DNA from: Pontibacterium sinense | Lineage (GTDB): Bacteria > Pseudomonadota > Gammaproteobacteria > Pseudomonadales > Balneatricaceae | Assembly (NCBI RefSeq): GCF_015209595.1 | Contig: NZ_JADEYS010000009.1 | Coordinates: forward strand, 106,742 to 170,741 | Length of the DNA: 64,000 nt | Direction of reading: 5' to 3' | Shown here: positions 34,493 through 44,010 of the stretch, piece after piece | Layout of the letters: each line of letters starts with the position of its first letter | Numbering within the stretch: the first letter of the stretch is position 1 | Made by a program: the position numbers and the translations under genes | The notes under the pieces: generated by a model | The model's database searches: none | The model's input: the letters and a program-made list of their open reading frames with translations, nothing else | Told to the model about the DNA's origin: nothing

Positions 34493-37210
34493 ATGACAAG
34501 TCCTATCGATTTCGATCCATCCAGTTCTGTTAAAACTCTCCCCGGAACGAAGCACAACTACCACAGTCTTCCAGATACCGCAGAACGGTTTGGTATCGAC
34601 CTTGATGCATTACCTTTTTCACTTCGCCCTATCCTTGAAGGTATTGCCCGAAATGTTGGCCAGAACGGCGTAAGCGCAGAGCAGGTTCAGGCGCTTGGTG
34701 GCTGGACAGAGCATCAGGGCAAACAGCCGATCGAAATTCCTTTCACAGCAGGCCGTGTCATTATGCACGACCTGAGTGGCACGCCCGCCATTGTGGATTT
34801 TGCTGCCATGCGTTCAGCGGTTCAACGTATGGACCTGGACCCTGCAATCATTGAGCCTCTGGTACGCGCAGATCTGGTTATCGATCACACGGTTACCATG
34901 GACAATACCGGTAGCCCTGCTTCTCTCAGAATCAATGGCGAGCTGGAAGCGGAAAGAAACAAAGAGCGTTATGCATTCCTGAAATGGGGCGCGCAGGCAT
35001 TCGACACCATCCGGATTATCCCACCGCAAACCGGTATCGTTCACCAAGTTAACCTGGAATATCTGGCACAAGGCTATCTCAACATGAATGGCCTGATGAT
35101 TCCGGATACCCTGATCGGTATGGATAGCCATACGCCAATGGCGAACGCGCTGGGTATTGTGGGCTGGGGTGTTGGCGGTATCGAAGCCGGTGCGTCTATG
35201 CTTGGCCAACCGATGCAAATGCTGGCACCAGAAGTTGTGGGCGTTGAGCTTACAGGGGCACTACGAGAAGGCGTCACCGCGACTGACCTGGTACTGACAA
35301 TCACGGAAATGTTGCGTAACTATCCGGGTGGTGTTGTTGGTAAGTTCGTTGAATACGTCGGTGAAGGCTGTGCCAACCTATCCCTGCCTGACCGTGCAAC
35401 CATCGCAAATATGTCGCCTGAATATGGCGCAACCATGGGCTTCTTCCCATTTGATGAAGTCTCTGCCGACTATATGAGAGCAACCGGAAGGGATGGCGAT
35501 CTGCCACTGGCTTATTACAAAGCACAGAATATGGCCTGGACGCCGGGTCAGGCGCTTCCTCGCTATACCGATCTTCTGCAGCTGGATCTGTCCACGGTTG
35601 AACCGTCTGTGGCGGGTCCGAAACGACCTCAGGACCGACTACCGCTGGCTGAGATCGGTAATGTATTCAGAAAAGCGGCGACTGAAGGCGACCGTAATCC
35701 GGAAGTTGCAACCGTTACCCCAATGAAAGCAGACGAAGCGGGTATTTTCGCGCCTCTGCCTGAAAGGGAACTAAAAGACGGCGATATCGTAATCGCGGCG
35801 ATCACCGCCTGCACCAACACATCCAACCCTGGCTTGCTGATCGCGGCTGGCTTGCTGGCCAAGAAAGCAAACGAACTGGGCATGAAAGTACCGGATGGCG
35901 TAAAAACGTCTCTGGCCCCAGGGTCACCGGTTGCGACCGACTTCTTAACCAAAGCGGGACTGCAGCAACATCTGGATGCACTGGGCTTTAATACCGCGGG
36001 CTACGGCTGTACAACCTGTGTGGGTAACTCTGGCCCTCTGGCACCGAGTATAGAAGAAGCATTGCAGAACCACGATATCATCGCTGCGTCTGTATTGTCC
36101 GGTAACCGAAACTTTGAAGGTCGCGTACATCCTGATGTGGACGCCAACTTCCTGATGTCACCACCGCTGGTTGTTGCGATGGCGATGGCAGGCAACGTAA
36201 ACATTGACGTGACCACTCAGCCACTTGGTCAGGATGCAAACGGAAACGATGTATTCCTCAAAGATATCTGGCCAAGCAACGCTGAAATTACTCAGACCAT
36301 GAATGAGTGCATGAATCCGACGGCCTTCCGCGAAACCTATGAGAACTCTCTCGACGGCCCGAAAACCTGGCAGAACCTTGAATCGCCTACCGGCCCTGTT
36401 TATGACTGGGATGCAGATTCCACCTACATCCAGGAAATCTCTTTCTTCGACGGTTTCTCTCTGGAAACACCTGAAGACGCACTGAACAATATCTCAGGTG
36501 CGCGCATGCTGGTGATGTGTGATGACAACACAACAACTGACCACATTTCCCCAGTAAGCCGTATCCGCCCGGACTCTCCTCCTGGCGAATACCTGAGTTC
36601 ACAAGGTGTGGCAGACGGCGACATGACATCGCTTGGAGCACGCCGAGGCAACCACCACGTGATGCTGCGTAGTATCTTCGGCAACGTTAAAGCCAGAAAC
36701 CTGATGCTGCCTGGAACTACTGGCGCTGTAACCAGTTTTCACCCAGCTGAAGGTGCGCCAACGGAAATGTCTATTTACGACGCTGCTGCGCGTTACCGTG
36801 AAGAAGGCACCTCCACCGTTGTGTTTGGCGGCAAACTGTATGGCACCGGATCATCACGTGACTGGGCTGCTAAAGGGCCTGCATTGCTGGGTGTCAGAGC
36901 GATTATTGCTGAAAGCTTTGAGCGTATTCACAAATCCAATCTGGTGGGGATGGGTGTTCTGCCTCTGCAGTTACCGGAAAGCGTAACACGTGCATCTCTG
37001 AATCTGGATGGCACAGAAACGTTCGACCTGAATGGCATTGATACGCTTGAGCCTAGGGGTTCTGTAGAGCTGACCATTAACAGAGCGGATGGCTCATCAC
37101 AGCAGATTGAGCTGGCTTCACGTGTTGATACCTCGTCAGAGCTGGATCAAATCCGTCACAAAGGCATCTTGCCGATGGTATTGCGAGATATTATCGCCTC
37201 GAATACTTAA
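34493..37210 (+). CDS. acnA: Aconitate hydratase A (AcnA family)
   Basis: 905 residues, normal for AcnA/IRP-type aconitases. Motifs are DLVIDHTVTMDN, IPDTLIGMDSHTPM, ITACTNTSNPGLLIAAGLLAKK, the Fe-S cysteines in GYGCTTCVGNSG, LSGNRNFEGRVHP and TGSSRDWAAKG. The C-terminal swivel sequence (RRGNHHVMLRSIFGNVKARN) differs from the usual NHEVMMRGTF pattern, so this may be a divergent AcnA clade. It would make citrate/isocitrate, typically under stress in species that also have AcnB. It is divergent from acnB and convergent with the chemosensory operon. Confidence 0.93.
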   Translation: MTSPIDFDPSSSVKTLPGTKHNYHSLPDTAERFGIDLDALPFSLRPILEGIARNVGQNGVSAEQVQALGGWTEHQGKQPIEIPFTAGRVIMHDLSGTPAIVDFAAMRSAVQRMDLDPAIIEPLVRADLVIDHTVTMDNTGSPASLRINGELEAERNKERYAFLKWGAQAFDTIRIIPPQTGIVHQVNLEYLAQGYLNMNGLMIPDTLIGMDSHTPMANALGIVGWGVGGIEAGASMLGQPMQMLAPEVVGVELTGALREGVTATDLVLTITEMLRNYPGGVVGKFVEYVGEGCANLSLPDRATIANMSPEYGATMGFFPFDEVSADYMRATGRDGDLPLAYYKAQNMAWTPGQALPRYTDLLQLDLSTVEPSVAGPKRPQDRLPLAEIGNVFRKAATEGDRNPEVATVTPMKADEAGIFAPLPERELKDGDIVIAAITACTNTSNPGLLIAAGLLAKKANELGMKVPDGVKTSLAPGSPVATDFLTKAGLQQHLDALGFNTAGYGCTTCVGNSGPLAPSIEEALQNHDIIAASVLSGNRNFEGRVHPDVDANFLMSPPLVVAMAMAGNVNIDVTTQPLGQDANGNDVFLKDIWPSNAEITQTMNECMNPTAFRETYENSLDGPKTWQNLESPTGPVYDWDADSTYIQEISFFDGFSLETPEDALNNISGARMLVMCDDNTTTDHISPVSRIRPDSPPGEYLSSQGVADGDMTSLGARRGNHHVMLRSIFGNVKARNLMLPGTTGAVTSFHPAEGAPTEMSIYDAAARYREEGTSTVVFGGKLYGTGSSRDWAAKGPALLGVRAIIAESFERIHKSNLVGMGVLPLQLPESVTRASLNLDGTETFDLNGIDTLEPRGSVELTINRADGSSQQIELASRVDTSSELDQIRHKGILPMVLRDIIASNT

Positions 37211-37225
37211 TCACTTCGTGTGATT

Positions 37226-37249
37226 CTGAACCTACTTCGGTAGGTTCAG
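37226..37249 (+). other. UUCG-loop hairpin between acnA stop and terminator
   Basis: Ten perfect base pairs, CTGAACCTAC with GTAGGTTCAG, close a TTCG tetraloop 16 bases after the acnA stop, with no T run. It could be an mRNA 3'-end stabilizer ahead of the terminator that follows. Confidence 0.7.
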
Positions 37250-37257
37250 CCTGATAC

Positions 37258-37287
37258 AAAAAAACCCGCTCAATGAGCGGGTTTTTT
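37258..37287 (+). terminator. Bidirectional terminator between acnA and chemosensory operon
   Basis: AAAAACCCGCTC and GAGCGGGTTTTT pair around the AAT loop, with A and T runs on both sides. It ends acnA on the plus strand and the long chemosensory operon on the minus strand. Confidence 0.93.
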
Positions 37288-37308
37288 ATTACTTAGGATT
37301 AACCTGAA

Positions 37309-38682
37309 TTAGCGATCAACCTCTTCCAGATCGGTTAACAACTCAAGAACCTCAACAGACGCTGCTTCAACACGCTCAATACGCTGCATTGCCTCTTTGA
37401 CCCGCCCACGGTTATATAGCTCTACCGCCTGAATTCCACGCTCATGCACCTGCTTATGCGGAATTGCCAGCTTCACGAAGCTCGGATGATGCTGATAGGC
37501 CGGTATATTCACACTGCTATACCAACGCCCCAAACGGCACGTATGATGATTCGATAACTCTGACGCATTTAGCCCTTCTCGTCCTGCAACCATATTGGTC
37601 AGACGGCGCTTCCAGATCACGTGATCTGATTTCGCCAGCTTCACAACCTTGCCCGGCACTTCAATCCCGGCCATCACATTGATGCGGCTGCTGATTAATC
37701 CATCAACCTCATCCATCGTATCTAACACATGATCTATCTCTGAAACATTCTCCGATGTGTGAGACGCTATATCAGCAATACCTGCAGCCACATCCTGTGC
37801 GGCCACATCCTGCTGGGTCAGGGTCGATGCAATTTGCGTAGAAATCTGATTGACCTGATCAATATTGCTCCGAATATCGGCCATAAGATGGCCCGCCTCA
37901 CGCGCGGAATTTTGCCCCTCATTGATTGCCAACGTACTGGCATCAATCTGCTGAGCCACTCCGCTCATCTCTTCCTGCAACTCATGCAACAACTGCTCTA
38001 TCTGGCGCGTTGCATCCGACGTGCGAGAAGATAACAGGCGCACTTCGTTCGCAACAACATTAAATCCCGCCCCCGCCTCTCCTGCACGCGCCGCCTCCAC
38101 CGAGGCATTCAGAGATAACAGGTTGGTCTGAAAAGCGATGCTTTTAATATCCTCAGCAATAGCGGAGATTTTTTTAGTAAAACCGGTAAAAGCACGGAGC
38201 TTGGACAAAGTGCTATCAACACGCTCTGCAATTGTATCCATGCTGACAACGGTTTTTTCTACCGCCACTTCACCGGACTGAGCCACGCGATAAGCCCCAC
38301 CGACCTCATTCACAATACTGTCAGAGTTACGCTTAATCTCTTTAACTGAAGCACTCATCTCTTCGGCGGCCGACGCAATCTGCTGCGTGCGCTGATCAAT
38401 TTCCCGTAAGTGCATCTGCACGTTGGCTGAATAGATGCCCGTCTCATTGGACTTAATGGAAAGGTCAACGACATCATCCAAATCACCTAATGCACGTCCA
38501 CGCAAATGGTCAATCAGTTGCGCTAACGTTTGTGAAACCTGATCATCCCCCACCGGGGCCACCGTGTAATTTCCACTTAGCACGGCGTTCATACACTGGA
38601 TCAAATCCTTATCCCTCTGCAACGATGCAGTAGAAGACCTGGTATGAACCTCACTACCTGGTAAAACAGATTCAAACGACAT
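37309..38682 (-). CDS. Soluble methyl-accepting chemotaxis protein with C-terminal CZB domain
   Basis: About 457 residues from the ATG at 38682, which has AGAGG seven bases ahead. No membrane segment, so it is cytosolic. The MCP signalling hairpin tip ([35 protein letters not shown]) is near residues 190-225, split here for reading as [17 protein letters not shown] and [17 protein letters not shown]. The last ~100 residues form a chemoreceptor zinc-binding (CZB) domain with [14 protein letters not shown] and a later [13 protein letters not shown] giving the His/Cys zinc set. The CZB senses zinc or oxidants such as HOCl in known cases. It is the last gene of the operon, just after cheB. Confidence 0.9.
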   Translation of the reverse strand: MSFESVLPGSEVHTRSSTASLQRDKDLIQCMNAVLSGNYTVAPVGDDQVSQTLAQLIDHLRGRALGDLDDVVDLSIKSNETGIYSANVQMHLREIDQRTQQIASAAEEMSASVKEIKRNSDSIVNEVGGAYRVAQSGEVAVEKTVVSMDTIAERVDSTLSKLRAFTGFTKKISAIAEDIKSIAFQTNLLSLNASVEAARAGEAGAGFNVVANEVRLLSSRTSDATRQIEQLLHELQEEMSGVAQQIDASTLAINEGQNSAREAGHLMADIRSNIDQVNQISTQIASTLTQQDVAAQDVAAGIADIASHTSENVSEIDHVLDTMDEVDGLISSRINVMAGIEVPGKVVKLAKSDHVIWKRRLTNMVAGREGLNASELSNHHTCRLGRWYSSVNIPAYQHHPSFVKLAIPHKQVHERGIQAVELYNRGRVKEAMQRIERVEAASVEVLELLTDLEEVDR

Positions 38683-38708
38683 CTGACAACCTCTTCCCAA
38701 TATTAGCG

Positions 38709-39782
38709 CTACACACCGCAGCTTTTACGAACCGCCTCCATTATGCGGTCTGGAATACGTGTTAATGGCTCAACTTTCTGCGCGGCGCCAAGCTTAACGG
38801 CTTCACCTGGCATCCCCCAAACAACACTGCTCTTTTCATCCTGAGCGATAGTCATCGCCCCAACATTCCGTAGATTCAATAACCCTTTGGCGCCATCATT
38901 TCCCATACCGGTCAACAATACACCGACTGTGTTTTTTCCAACCGTTTGCACAACGGAGTCGAACATCACATCGACACTTGGGCGGTGTCTATTTACTGGC
39001 GGGCTTTTGCTCAAACGACAACGCATATTCGAACCTTCACGCACAACCAGCAAATGATCATCCCCTGGTGCCAGATAAGCATGCCCCGGTAAAATCAGAT
39101 CACCATCCTCAGCCTGCTTAACCGTGACAGCGGATGACTCATTAAGGCGCTTAGCGAAAGGCGCACTAAAGGATTCAGGGATGTGCTGAGAGATAACAAT
39201 CGGCGGACACTCCGCCGGCATCATTCTCATCACATCTTTTAAAGCTTCAGTCCCACCCGTTGAAGCACCAATAGCAATCATTTTGCTTTTTACTTTTGCC
39301 CGCTCCAGCGGATCCCGCATACTCAAACCATCTACAGCCGCGCCCCCCGCCACTTCAACTTTCGCACGGGTACGCGACAGCGAAGACATATTTGCCCTCG
39401 CTGCAGCTTTAACTTTCTGCAGAACTTCAGTTTTATACTGATCGATATCGACATGACTACCTGACGGCTTTGTCACATAGTCAAACGCCCCCAATTCCAG
39501 CGCATCAAGCGTTTCCTGCGCGCCATCAGCCGTATAACTCGATACCATCACCACCGGCATTGGTCGCAACCGCATCAAATTCTTTAAAAACGTAATGCCA
39601 TCCATTCGCGGCATGGATACATCCAGCGTCAGCACATCAGGATTAAGCAGTTTAATTTTTTCGCGCGCATCATAAGGATCAACAGCGGTACCAACCACTT
39701 CAACGTCGGGATCAGCCGAAAGTGCACGTGCTAACGCTTTTCTTACCAGTAAGGAATCATCGACTACGAGTACTTTAATCAT
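38709..39782 (-). CDS. cheB: Chemoreceptor glutamate methylesterase CheB
   Basis: 357 residues. The N-terminal receiver has VVDDS (acidic pair at 8-9), phosphoacceptor Asp54 in [12 protein letters not shown] and the conserved Lys in YVTKPSG. The C-terminal methylesterase has Ser in [11 protein letters not shown], His in [13 protein letters not shown] and Asp in [10 protein letters not shown]. It demethylates and deamidates receptors after CheA phosphorylates it. It is downstream of cheD, separated by about 119 bases, and upstream of the CZB receptor gene. With no CheY gene in this operon, it carries one of the only phosphoacceptor receivers here. Confidence 0.96.
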   Translation of the reverse strand: MIKVLVVDDSLLVRKALARALSADPDVEVVGTAVDPYDAREKIKLLNPDVLTLDVSMPRMDGITFLKNLMRLRPMPVVMVSSYTADGAQETLDALELGAFDYVTKPSGSHVDIDQYKTEVLQKVKAAARANMSSLSRTRAKVEVAGGAAVDGLSMRDPLERAKVKSKMIAIGASTGGTEALKDVMRMMPAECPPIVISQHIPESFSAPFAKRLNESSAVTVKQAEDGDLILPGHAYLAPGDDHLLVVREGSNMRCRLSKSPPVNRHRPSVDVMFDSVVQTVGKNTVGVLLTGMGNDGAKGLLNLRNVGAMTIAQDEKSSVVWGMPGEAVKLGAAQKVEPLTRIPDRIMEAVRKSCGV

Positions 39783-39901
39783 GGCTGTATGTCCTTATAT
39801 GGGGTACAGAACATCTTAAGTGAAGATAACACGTCACCTGAATTGCACTCTTCTTACTTAGATACAACGTCATTACCGTATACTTTGCCCAATTGCCAGA
39901 C

Positions 39902-40525
39902 TCATTCTGGGCATTCAATTTTATGCAAAAACTTATCCTCTCGACGGCATATATGATCGAGAGATGTATCACGCAATTTTTTAATCAGCAACCGTCCGGT
40001 GTCAGGAAAATAGAGCACTTTTCTCGGAAAGCTGTCACCCACATCTTCAGCATGAATTGACAACTTATTTATTGCCAAATACTCACGAACGAAGGCGATA
40101 TTGTGATCGCCTATATCACTGCTCGCAGACATCAATTTGCCTCCGCCTGTGACCTTAACTTCTAAATTACGACGGTCCGCGCCATGATAGATAAGATCTT
40201 GTATCAGCATATCCATAGCGTGGATACCATAGCGTGCGCAGGGCGCTTGCCCAATAATCTCATCATGAACAGACGCGGCATTGCCACCGGGCAACAAAAA
40301 GTGATTCATCCCACCGATACCGATGTTTGGGTCACTAATACACACCGAAATACAAGAACCAAGAATAGTCGCTATCGCTTCACTATTTTTCGTGACGTAA
40401 TATTGTCCCGGTAGTATTTTGGCAACAAAACGCCCTCGTGGAGCATCCCAAAAGCGCCGGACATGACTAAATCCCTGCAATGCTGCTTCAGGCTTTGGAT
40501 GCGCGGGGTTAGCTAATATATCCAT
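39902..40525 (-). CDS. cheD: Chemoreceptor glutamine deamidase CheD
   Basis: 207 residues with the CheD core: LGSCISVCISDPNIGIGGMNHFLLP, with catalytic Cys and His, and the Thr-containing VTGGGKLM (usual KVFGGA region). It deamidates glutamines in receptors. Its ATG overlaps the cheR stop (TAATG), so translation is coupled. CheD next to CheR and CheB is typical of Che2/F7-type systems. Confidence 0.94.
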   Translation of the reverse strand: MDILANPAHPKPEAALQGFSHVRRFWDAPRGRFVAKILPGQYYVTKNSEAIATILGSCISVCISDPNIGIGGMNHFLLPGGNAASVHDEIIGQAPCARYGIHAMDMLIQDLIYHGADRRNLEVKVTGGGKLMSASSDIGDHNIAFVREYLAINKLSIHAEDVGDSFPRKVLYFPDTGRLLIKKLRDTSLDHICRREDKFLHKIECPE

Positions 40526-41367
40526 TAAGAATCCCGCTTCTTATACACCGTGTGCCCCAAGCTTTCGAAACGGTTAGTCACTTTATGCAGGGATTCGGAA
40601 TGCCCGATAAATAAATTACCATGACCCGCCAAATGTCGCGCATAGCCGTCGAAAATACGCTTCTGCGTGGGCACATCGAAGTAAATCACCACGTTACGAC
40701 AGAAAATAATGTCAAACTCGTTTTTGATAGGCCAAGGCTTGACCAGATTAAGCTGCTTAAACGAGATTCGATCGTTTAACTCCTTCGCAATCTGAACCAG
40801 CCCCTGATTTCTCCCGCCGCCCTTTCTAAACCAACGCTGAAGACGCTGTGCATCAATCCCAGTTACTCGATCTGCGGAATAAATGCGGCTGTTGGCGGAA
40901 GACAGCACATCGGTATCGATATCAGTTGCCAGAATACGCCAATCCCATGTATCAAAGCCCAGCTTTTCAGCCAACACCATAGCGATGGAGTACGCCTCTT
41001 CACCTGTAGAGCAGCCTGCAGACCAAATGCGAATTTTCCGGGATTGACGATTACGCTCCATAATTTTAGGTAACGCATGATCCCGCAAGTAATCAAAGTG
41101 ATGGCCTTCGCGAAAGAAGGCTGTAAGGTTGGTGGTGATGGCGTTTACAAACGCCACCATTTCATCTTTATTGCGGCCGTCCTCCAAAAGGTCGATGTAA
41201 TCATCAAAACCTCCTAGATTCAGCGCCCGAACCCGTTTAGACAAACGACTATAGATCAGCTCCTGCTTATTCTCACTGACCACAATTCCCGTCTGGGTCA
41301 TTACAAGATCACGAATATACTGGAACTCCTGATCGCGTAACTCAAATTCCCTTTTTATCTGTCTCAT
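40525..41367 (-). CDS. cheR: Chemoreceptor methyltransferase CheR
   Basis: 280 residues. The N-terminal helical domain (FQYIRDLVMTQTGIVVSE, SRLSKRVRALNLG) is followed by the SAM-binding domain with IRIWSAGCSTGEEAYSIAMVL split across the motif I region (WSAGCSTGEEAYS) and FDIIFCRNVVIYFD. It methylates receptor glutamates with S-adenosylmethionine. The preceding receptor gene ends in a FWEEF pentapeptide that probably tethers this enzyme. The gene overlaps cheD by one base. Confidence 0.96.
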   Translation of the reverse strand: MRQIKREFELRDQEFQYIRDLVMTQTGIVVSENKQELIYSRLSKRVRALNLGGFDDYIDLLEDGRNKDEMVAFVNAITTNLTAFFREGHHFDYLRDHALPKIMERNRQSRKIRIWSAGCSTGEEAYSIAMVLAEKLGFDTWDWRILATDIDTDVLSSANSRIYSADRVTGIDAQRLQRWFRKGGGRNQGLVQIAKELNDRISFKQLNLVKPWPIKNEFDIIFCRNVVIYFDVPTQKRIFDGYARHLAGHGNLFIGHSESLHKVTNRFESLGHTVYKKRDS

Positions 41368-41394
41368 AAGGATACATCTTCGATCATCCGTAAA

Positions 41395-43329
41395 TTAAAA
41401 CTCTTCCCAAAACTCATCTTCAGCTTCAACCGGCTGACGAGGCTGAGGAGCAGGGCGTGAGGCAGATCGACGGCCCGATGGAGGCGTTGAATGCCCCGCA
41501 GATGAGCGGCGAGAGGCTGGCTGACGACTATCAGAACCGGTATCAAAGAAGCTGATCAGGTTGTTCAGGTTTTGTGACTGATCCCGCATCGATTCACTAC
41601 TAGCAGCAGCCTCTTCCACCAATGCTGCGTTCTGCTGAGTCACCTGCTCAAGTTGCATGATCGCTTTGTTCACCTGTTCGATGCCGATAGATTGCTCTTC
41701 ACTGGCAGCCGCAATTTCTGCAACAATTTCACTAACCCGCTTCACCGCCGAAACGATCTGCTCAAGGCTGGAACCCGAATCGCTTACTAAGCGCGTGCCT
41801 TCTTCGACTTTCTCAACGCTGTCATTGATCAGAGATTTAATCTCTTTCGCTGCACTCGCACTACGCTGTGCCAGATTACGCACCTCTGCAGCCACAACCG
41901 CAAAACCACGCCCTTGCTCACCCGCACGCGCTGCTTCAACTGCGGCGTTCAGCGCAAGAATATTGGTCTGGAACGCAATCTCATCAATCACACCAATAAT
42001 ATCCGCGATCTTCTTACTGCGAGAGTTAATCTCCCCCATTGCAGTAACCGCAGACGCGACGATAGCACCACCTTTTTCAGCCTGCTCGCGCGCACCGCTT
42101 GCCAAACGACTAGCATCTTTAACATTATCGGCATTCTGCTTAACGGTACTGGTCATCTCCTCCATGCTAGACGCAGTCTCTTCAAGGCTTGCAGCCTGCT
42201 GCTCCGTACGCTGGCTTAGATCGGTGTTACCTGCGGAGATCTGAGTGGCCGCCGTACCGATATTCATTGAAGATTCGCGAATCTCATTGACCATGCCCAG
42301 CAGGTTACCAATAGAGGAATTAACCGCCTGCTTCAGCGCACCAAACTCACCCTGATAATCCGCAGTGACTTGCTTGGTCAGATCACCTTCCGACAGCCCT
42401 TTAACAACTTCAGAGGCATCATGGATAGGACGGATAATTTCATCCAGCAGGCGATTGATGGACTCACATAAAACCTTATTGAAGCCATCCAGATGCTCGG
42501 TTTCCAATCGATCATTTAGATCGCCGTTAACTGCATTAGCAATCAGTTTCTGGATGTTATTTTCCGTTTCAACCTCTTCGGTTAAATCACGCCACTCAAC
42601 CATATTACCGCGATACTCACCATCACCATTGGTGACCATGGTCGCTGTCACTTCCAACACAACGCCCGGCAGTGTAATTTTACCGGTATAAGGCAAGCGT
42701 GAAGCATCAGAGAGCAACGCTTCCTGATGCTTAGGGTTTCGGTGAAACATGTCGATGCATGCACCGACCAGATTATTGACATCAAATTGCGGCAGAAACT
42801 GACGCAACGTCGCTTCACGACGTGCAAGCAATCGATGCGCAGCAGGATTGACGAAGGTAATTTTGCGATTCTCATCACAAAGCATCAGCGCATTACTCGC
42901 CCCGTTTACACCGGACTTCATGCGATCAGCCTCTTCCTGTGCAGTACGCTGTGTTGTGACGTCATTCCACTGCACAACATAACCGAGCCTTACACCTTCA
43001 GCGTTGTATAACGGACGCGTTTCATGCTGAAACAGGTACGGCCCCGGTGTGATATAACCTTTACGAACCTGACCCGGCCCCAGCGCACGCAACATCTGCT
43101 TAATAGGCTCAGGATCTTTGTGATAGCGATGAATACTGCCGCCGACAACCTCTGAAGCTCTAAAGCCGGGGATATATTTAGCAATCTCGGATTCTACATT
43201 CGTTAAAACCGTTTTTGCCTGCTGATTAATGAAAATAATATTTTCATCAACATCCGCAATCATAATGTTGATTGGAGAATGCTCGAGAATGTCTGACAAC
43301 ACATTTAGATCATCGATGATTCCGGCCAT
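41395..43329 (-). CDS. Cytosolic PAS-PAS-HAMP chemoreceptor with CheR-tethering tail
   Basis: 644 residues without membrane segments. Two PAS-like domains (~10-125 and ~140-255) are followed by a HAMP-like region (~275-345, [23 protein letters not shown]) and an MCP signalling domain whose tip reads [17 protein letters not shown] near 460. A proline/arginine-rich linker ([17 protein letters not shown]) ends in DEFWEEF. That WEEF-type pentapeptide is like the GWEEF tail of P. aeruginosa Aer-2/McpB, which binds CheR2. The gene lies between cheW and cheR, where aer2 sits in the Che2 operon. Signal unknown. Confidence 0.93.
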   Translation of the reverse strand: MAGIIDDLNVLSDILEHSPINIMIADVDENIIFINQQAKTVLTNVESEIAKYIPGFRASEVVGGSIHRYHKDPEPIKQMLRALGPGQVRKGYITPGPYLFQHETRPLYNAEGVRLGYVVQWNDVTTQRTAQEEADRMKSGVNGASNALMLCDENRKITFVNPAAHRLLARREATLRQFLPQFDVNNLVGACIDMFHRNPKHQEALLSDASRLPYTGKITLPGVVLEVTATMVTNGDGEYRGNMVEWRDLTEEVETENNIQKLIANAVNGDLNDRLETEHLDGFNKVLCESINRLLDEIIRPIHDASEVVKGLSEGDLTKQVTADYQGEFGALKQAVNSSIGNLLGMVNEIRESSMNIGTAATQISAGNTDLSQRTEQQAASLEETASSMEEMTSTVKQNADNVKDASRLASGAREQAEKGGAIVASAVTAMGEINSRSKKIADIIGVIDEIAFQTNILALNAAVEAARAGEQGRGFAVVAAEVRNLAQRSASAAKEIKSLINDSVEKVEEGTRLVSDSGSSLEQIVSAVKRVSEIVAEIAAASEEQSIGIEQVNKAIMQLEQVTQQNAALVEEAAASSESMRDQSQNLNNLISFFDTGSDSRQPASRRSSAGHSTPPSGRRSASRPAPQPRQPVEAEDEFWEEF

Positions 43330-43448
43330 CTTCTGAGTACCTCATCTACGCAGCACGCTATCGTTTGAACTGCGGTGTTATTATTCCTGGCCCATCCATC
43401 CCTGAGGATGTAACCCTTCAGGCCCTTCTATTCTTGTCTTCCGCTGAA

Positions 43449-43970
43449 TTAAGCGTTGGCTTCTTTAATCAGTGACAGCTCATCGGAATTGAGTAAGTTG
43501 TCGATATCGATCACGATCATTAACTTCTCATCAACTGTCGCTAAGCCTTTTACAAATTCTGAACGCAGCTTGCCACCCAAGTCAGGAGCGGGCTTTAAAT
43601 CATCAGGTTTAACGTTGTAAACATCGGATACCGCATCAACTACAACACCCATTAAGCGCTCTCGTTCCTCACTGAATACACTCAGCACGATCACGACGGT
43701 CATCGGGCCATATTCCAGCGGAGGCAAACCAAAACGCTCCCGAAGATCGATAATCGGGACGATCGCCCCGCGCAGGTTCATCACACCTTTGATATAGTCG
43801 GGAGTATTAGGAATAGGCGTGGTTTTACTCCACCCCTTGATCTCCTGTACTCGCAGAATATCGACACCGTACTCTTCCTGCGCGATGATGAAGGTGAGGT
43901 ATTGATCCTCACCCACAGAAACACCCATACCGAAATTATTTTCTTCTGCGTTCTGCATAGAGCTGCTCAT
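43449..43970 (-). CDS. cheW: Chemotaxis coupling protein CheW
   Basis: 173 residues of the CheW SH3-like fold: QYLTFIIAQEEYGVDILRVQEI, TPIPNTPDYIKGVMNLRGAIVPIIDLR split over the NLRG motif, MGVVVDAVSDVYNV and MIVIDIDNLL. It couples receptors to CheA. It lies between cheA and the PAS receptor gene. Confidence 0.96.
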   Translation of the reverse strand: MSSSMQNAEENNFGMGVSVGEDQYLTFIIAQEEYGVDILRVQEIKGWSKTTPIPNTPDYIKGVMNLRGAIVPIIDLRERFGLPPLEYGPMTVVIVLSVFSEERERLMGVVVDAVSDVYNVKPDDLKPAPDLGGKLRSEFVKGLATVDEKLMIVIDIDNLLNSDELSLIKEANA

Positions 43971-44010
43971 TTACGCTCTCCTGCTTTAATCAAAGCCATT
44001 ATCCTGCCCC

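Noticed and set aside
41657..42244. 195-codon plus-strand frame opposite the PAS receptor gene
   Set aside because: Its Ser/Ala/Thr-rich composition mirrors the MCP coding repeat on the other strand.
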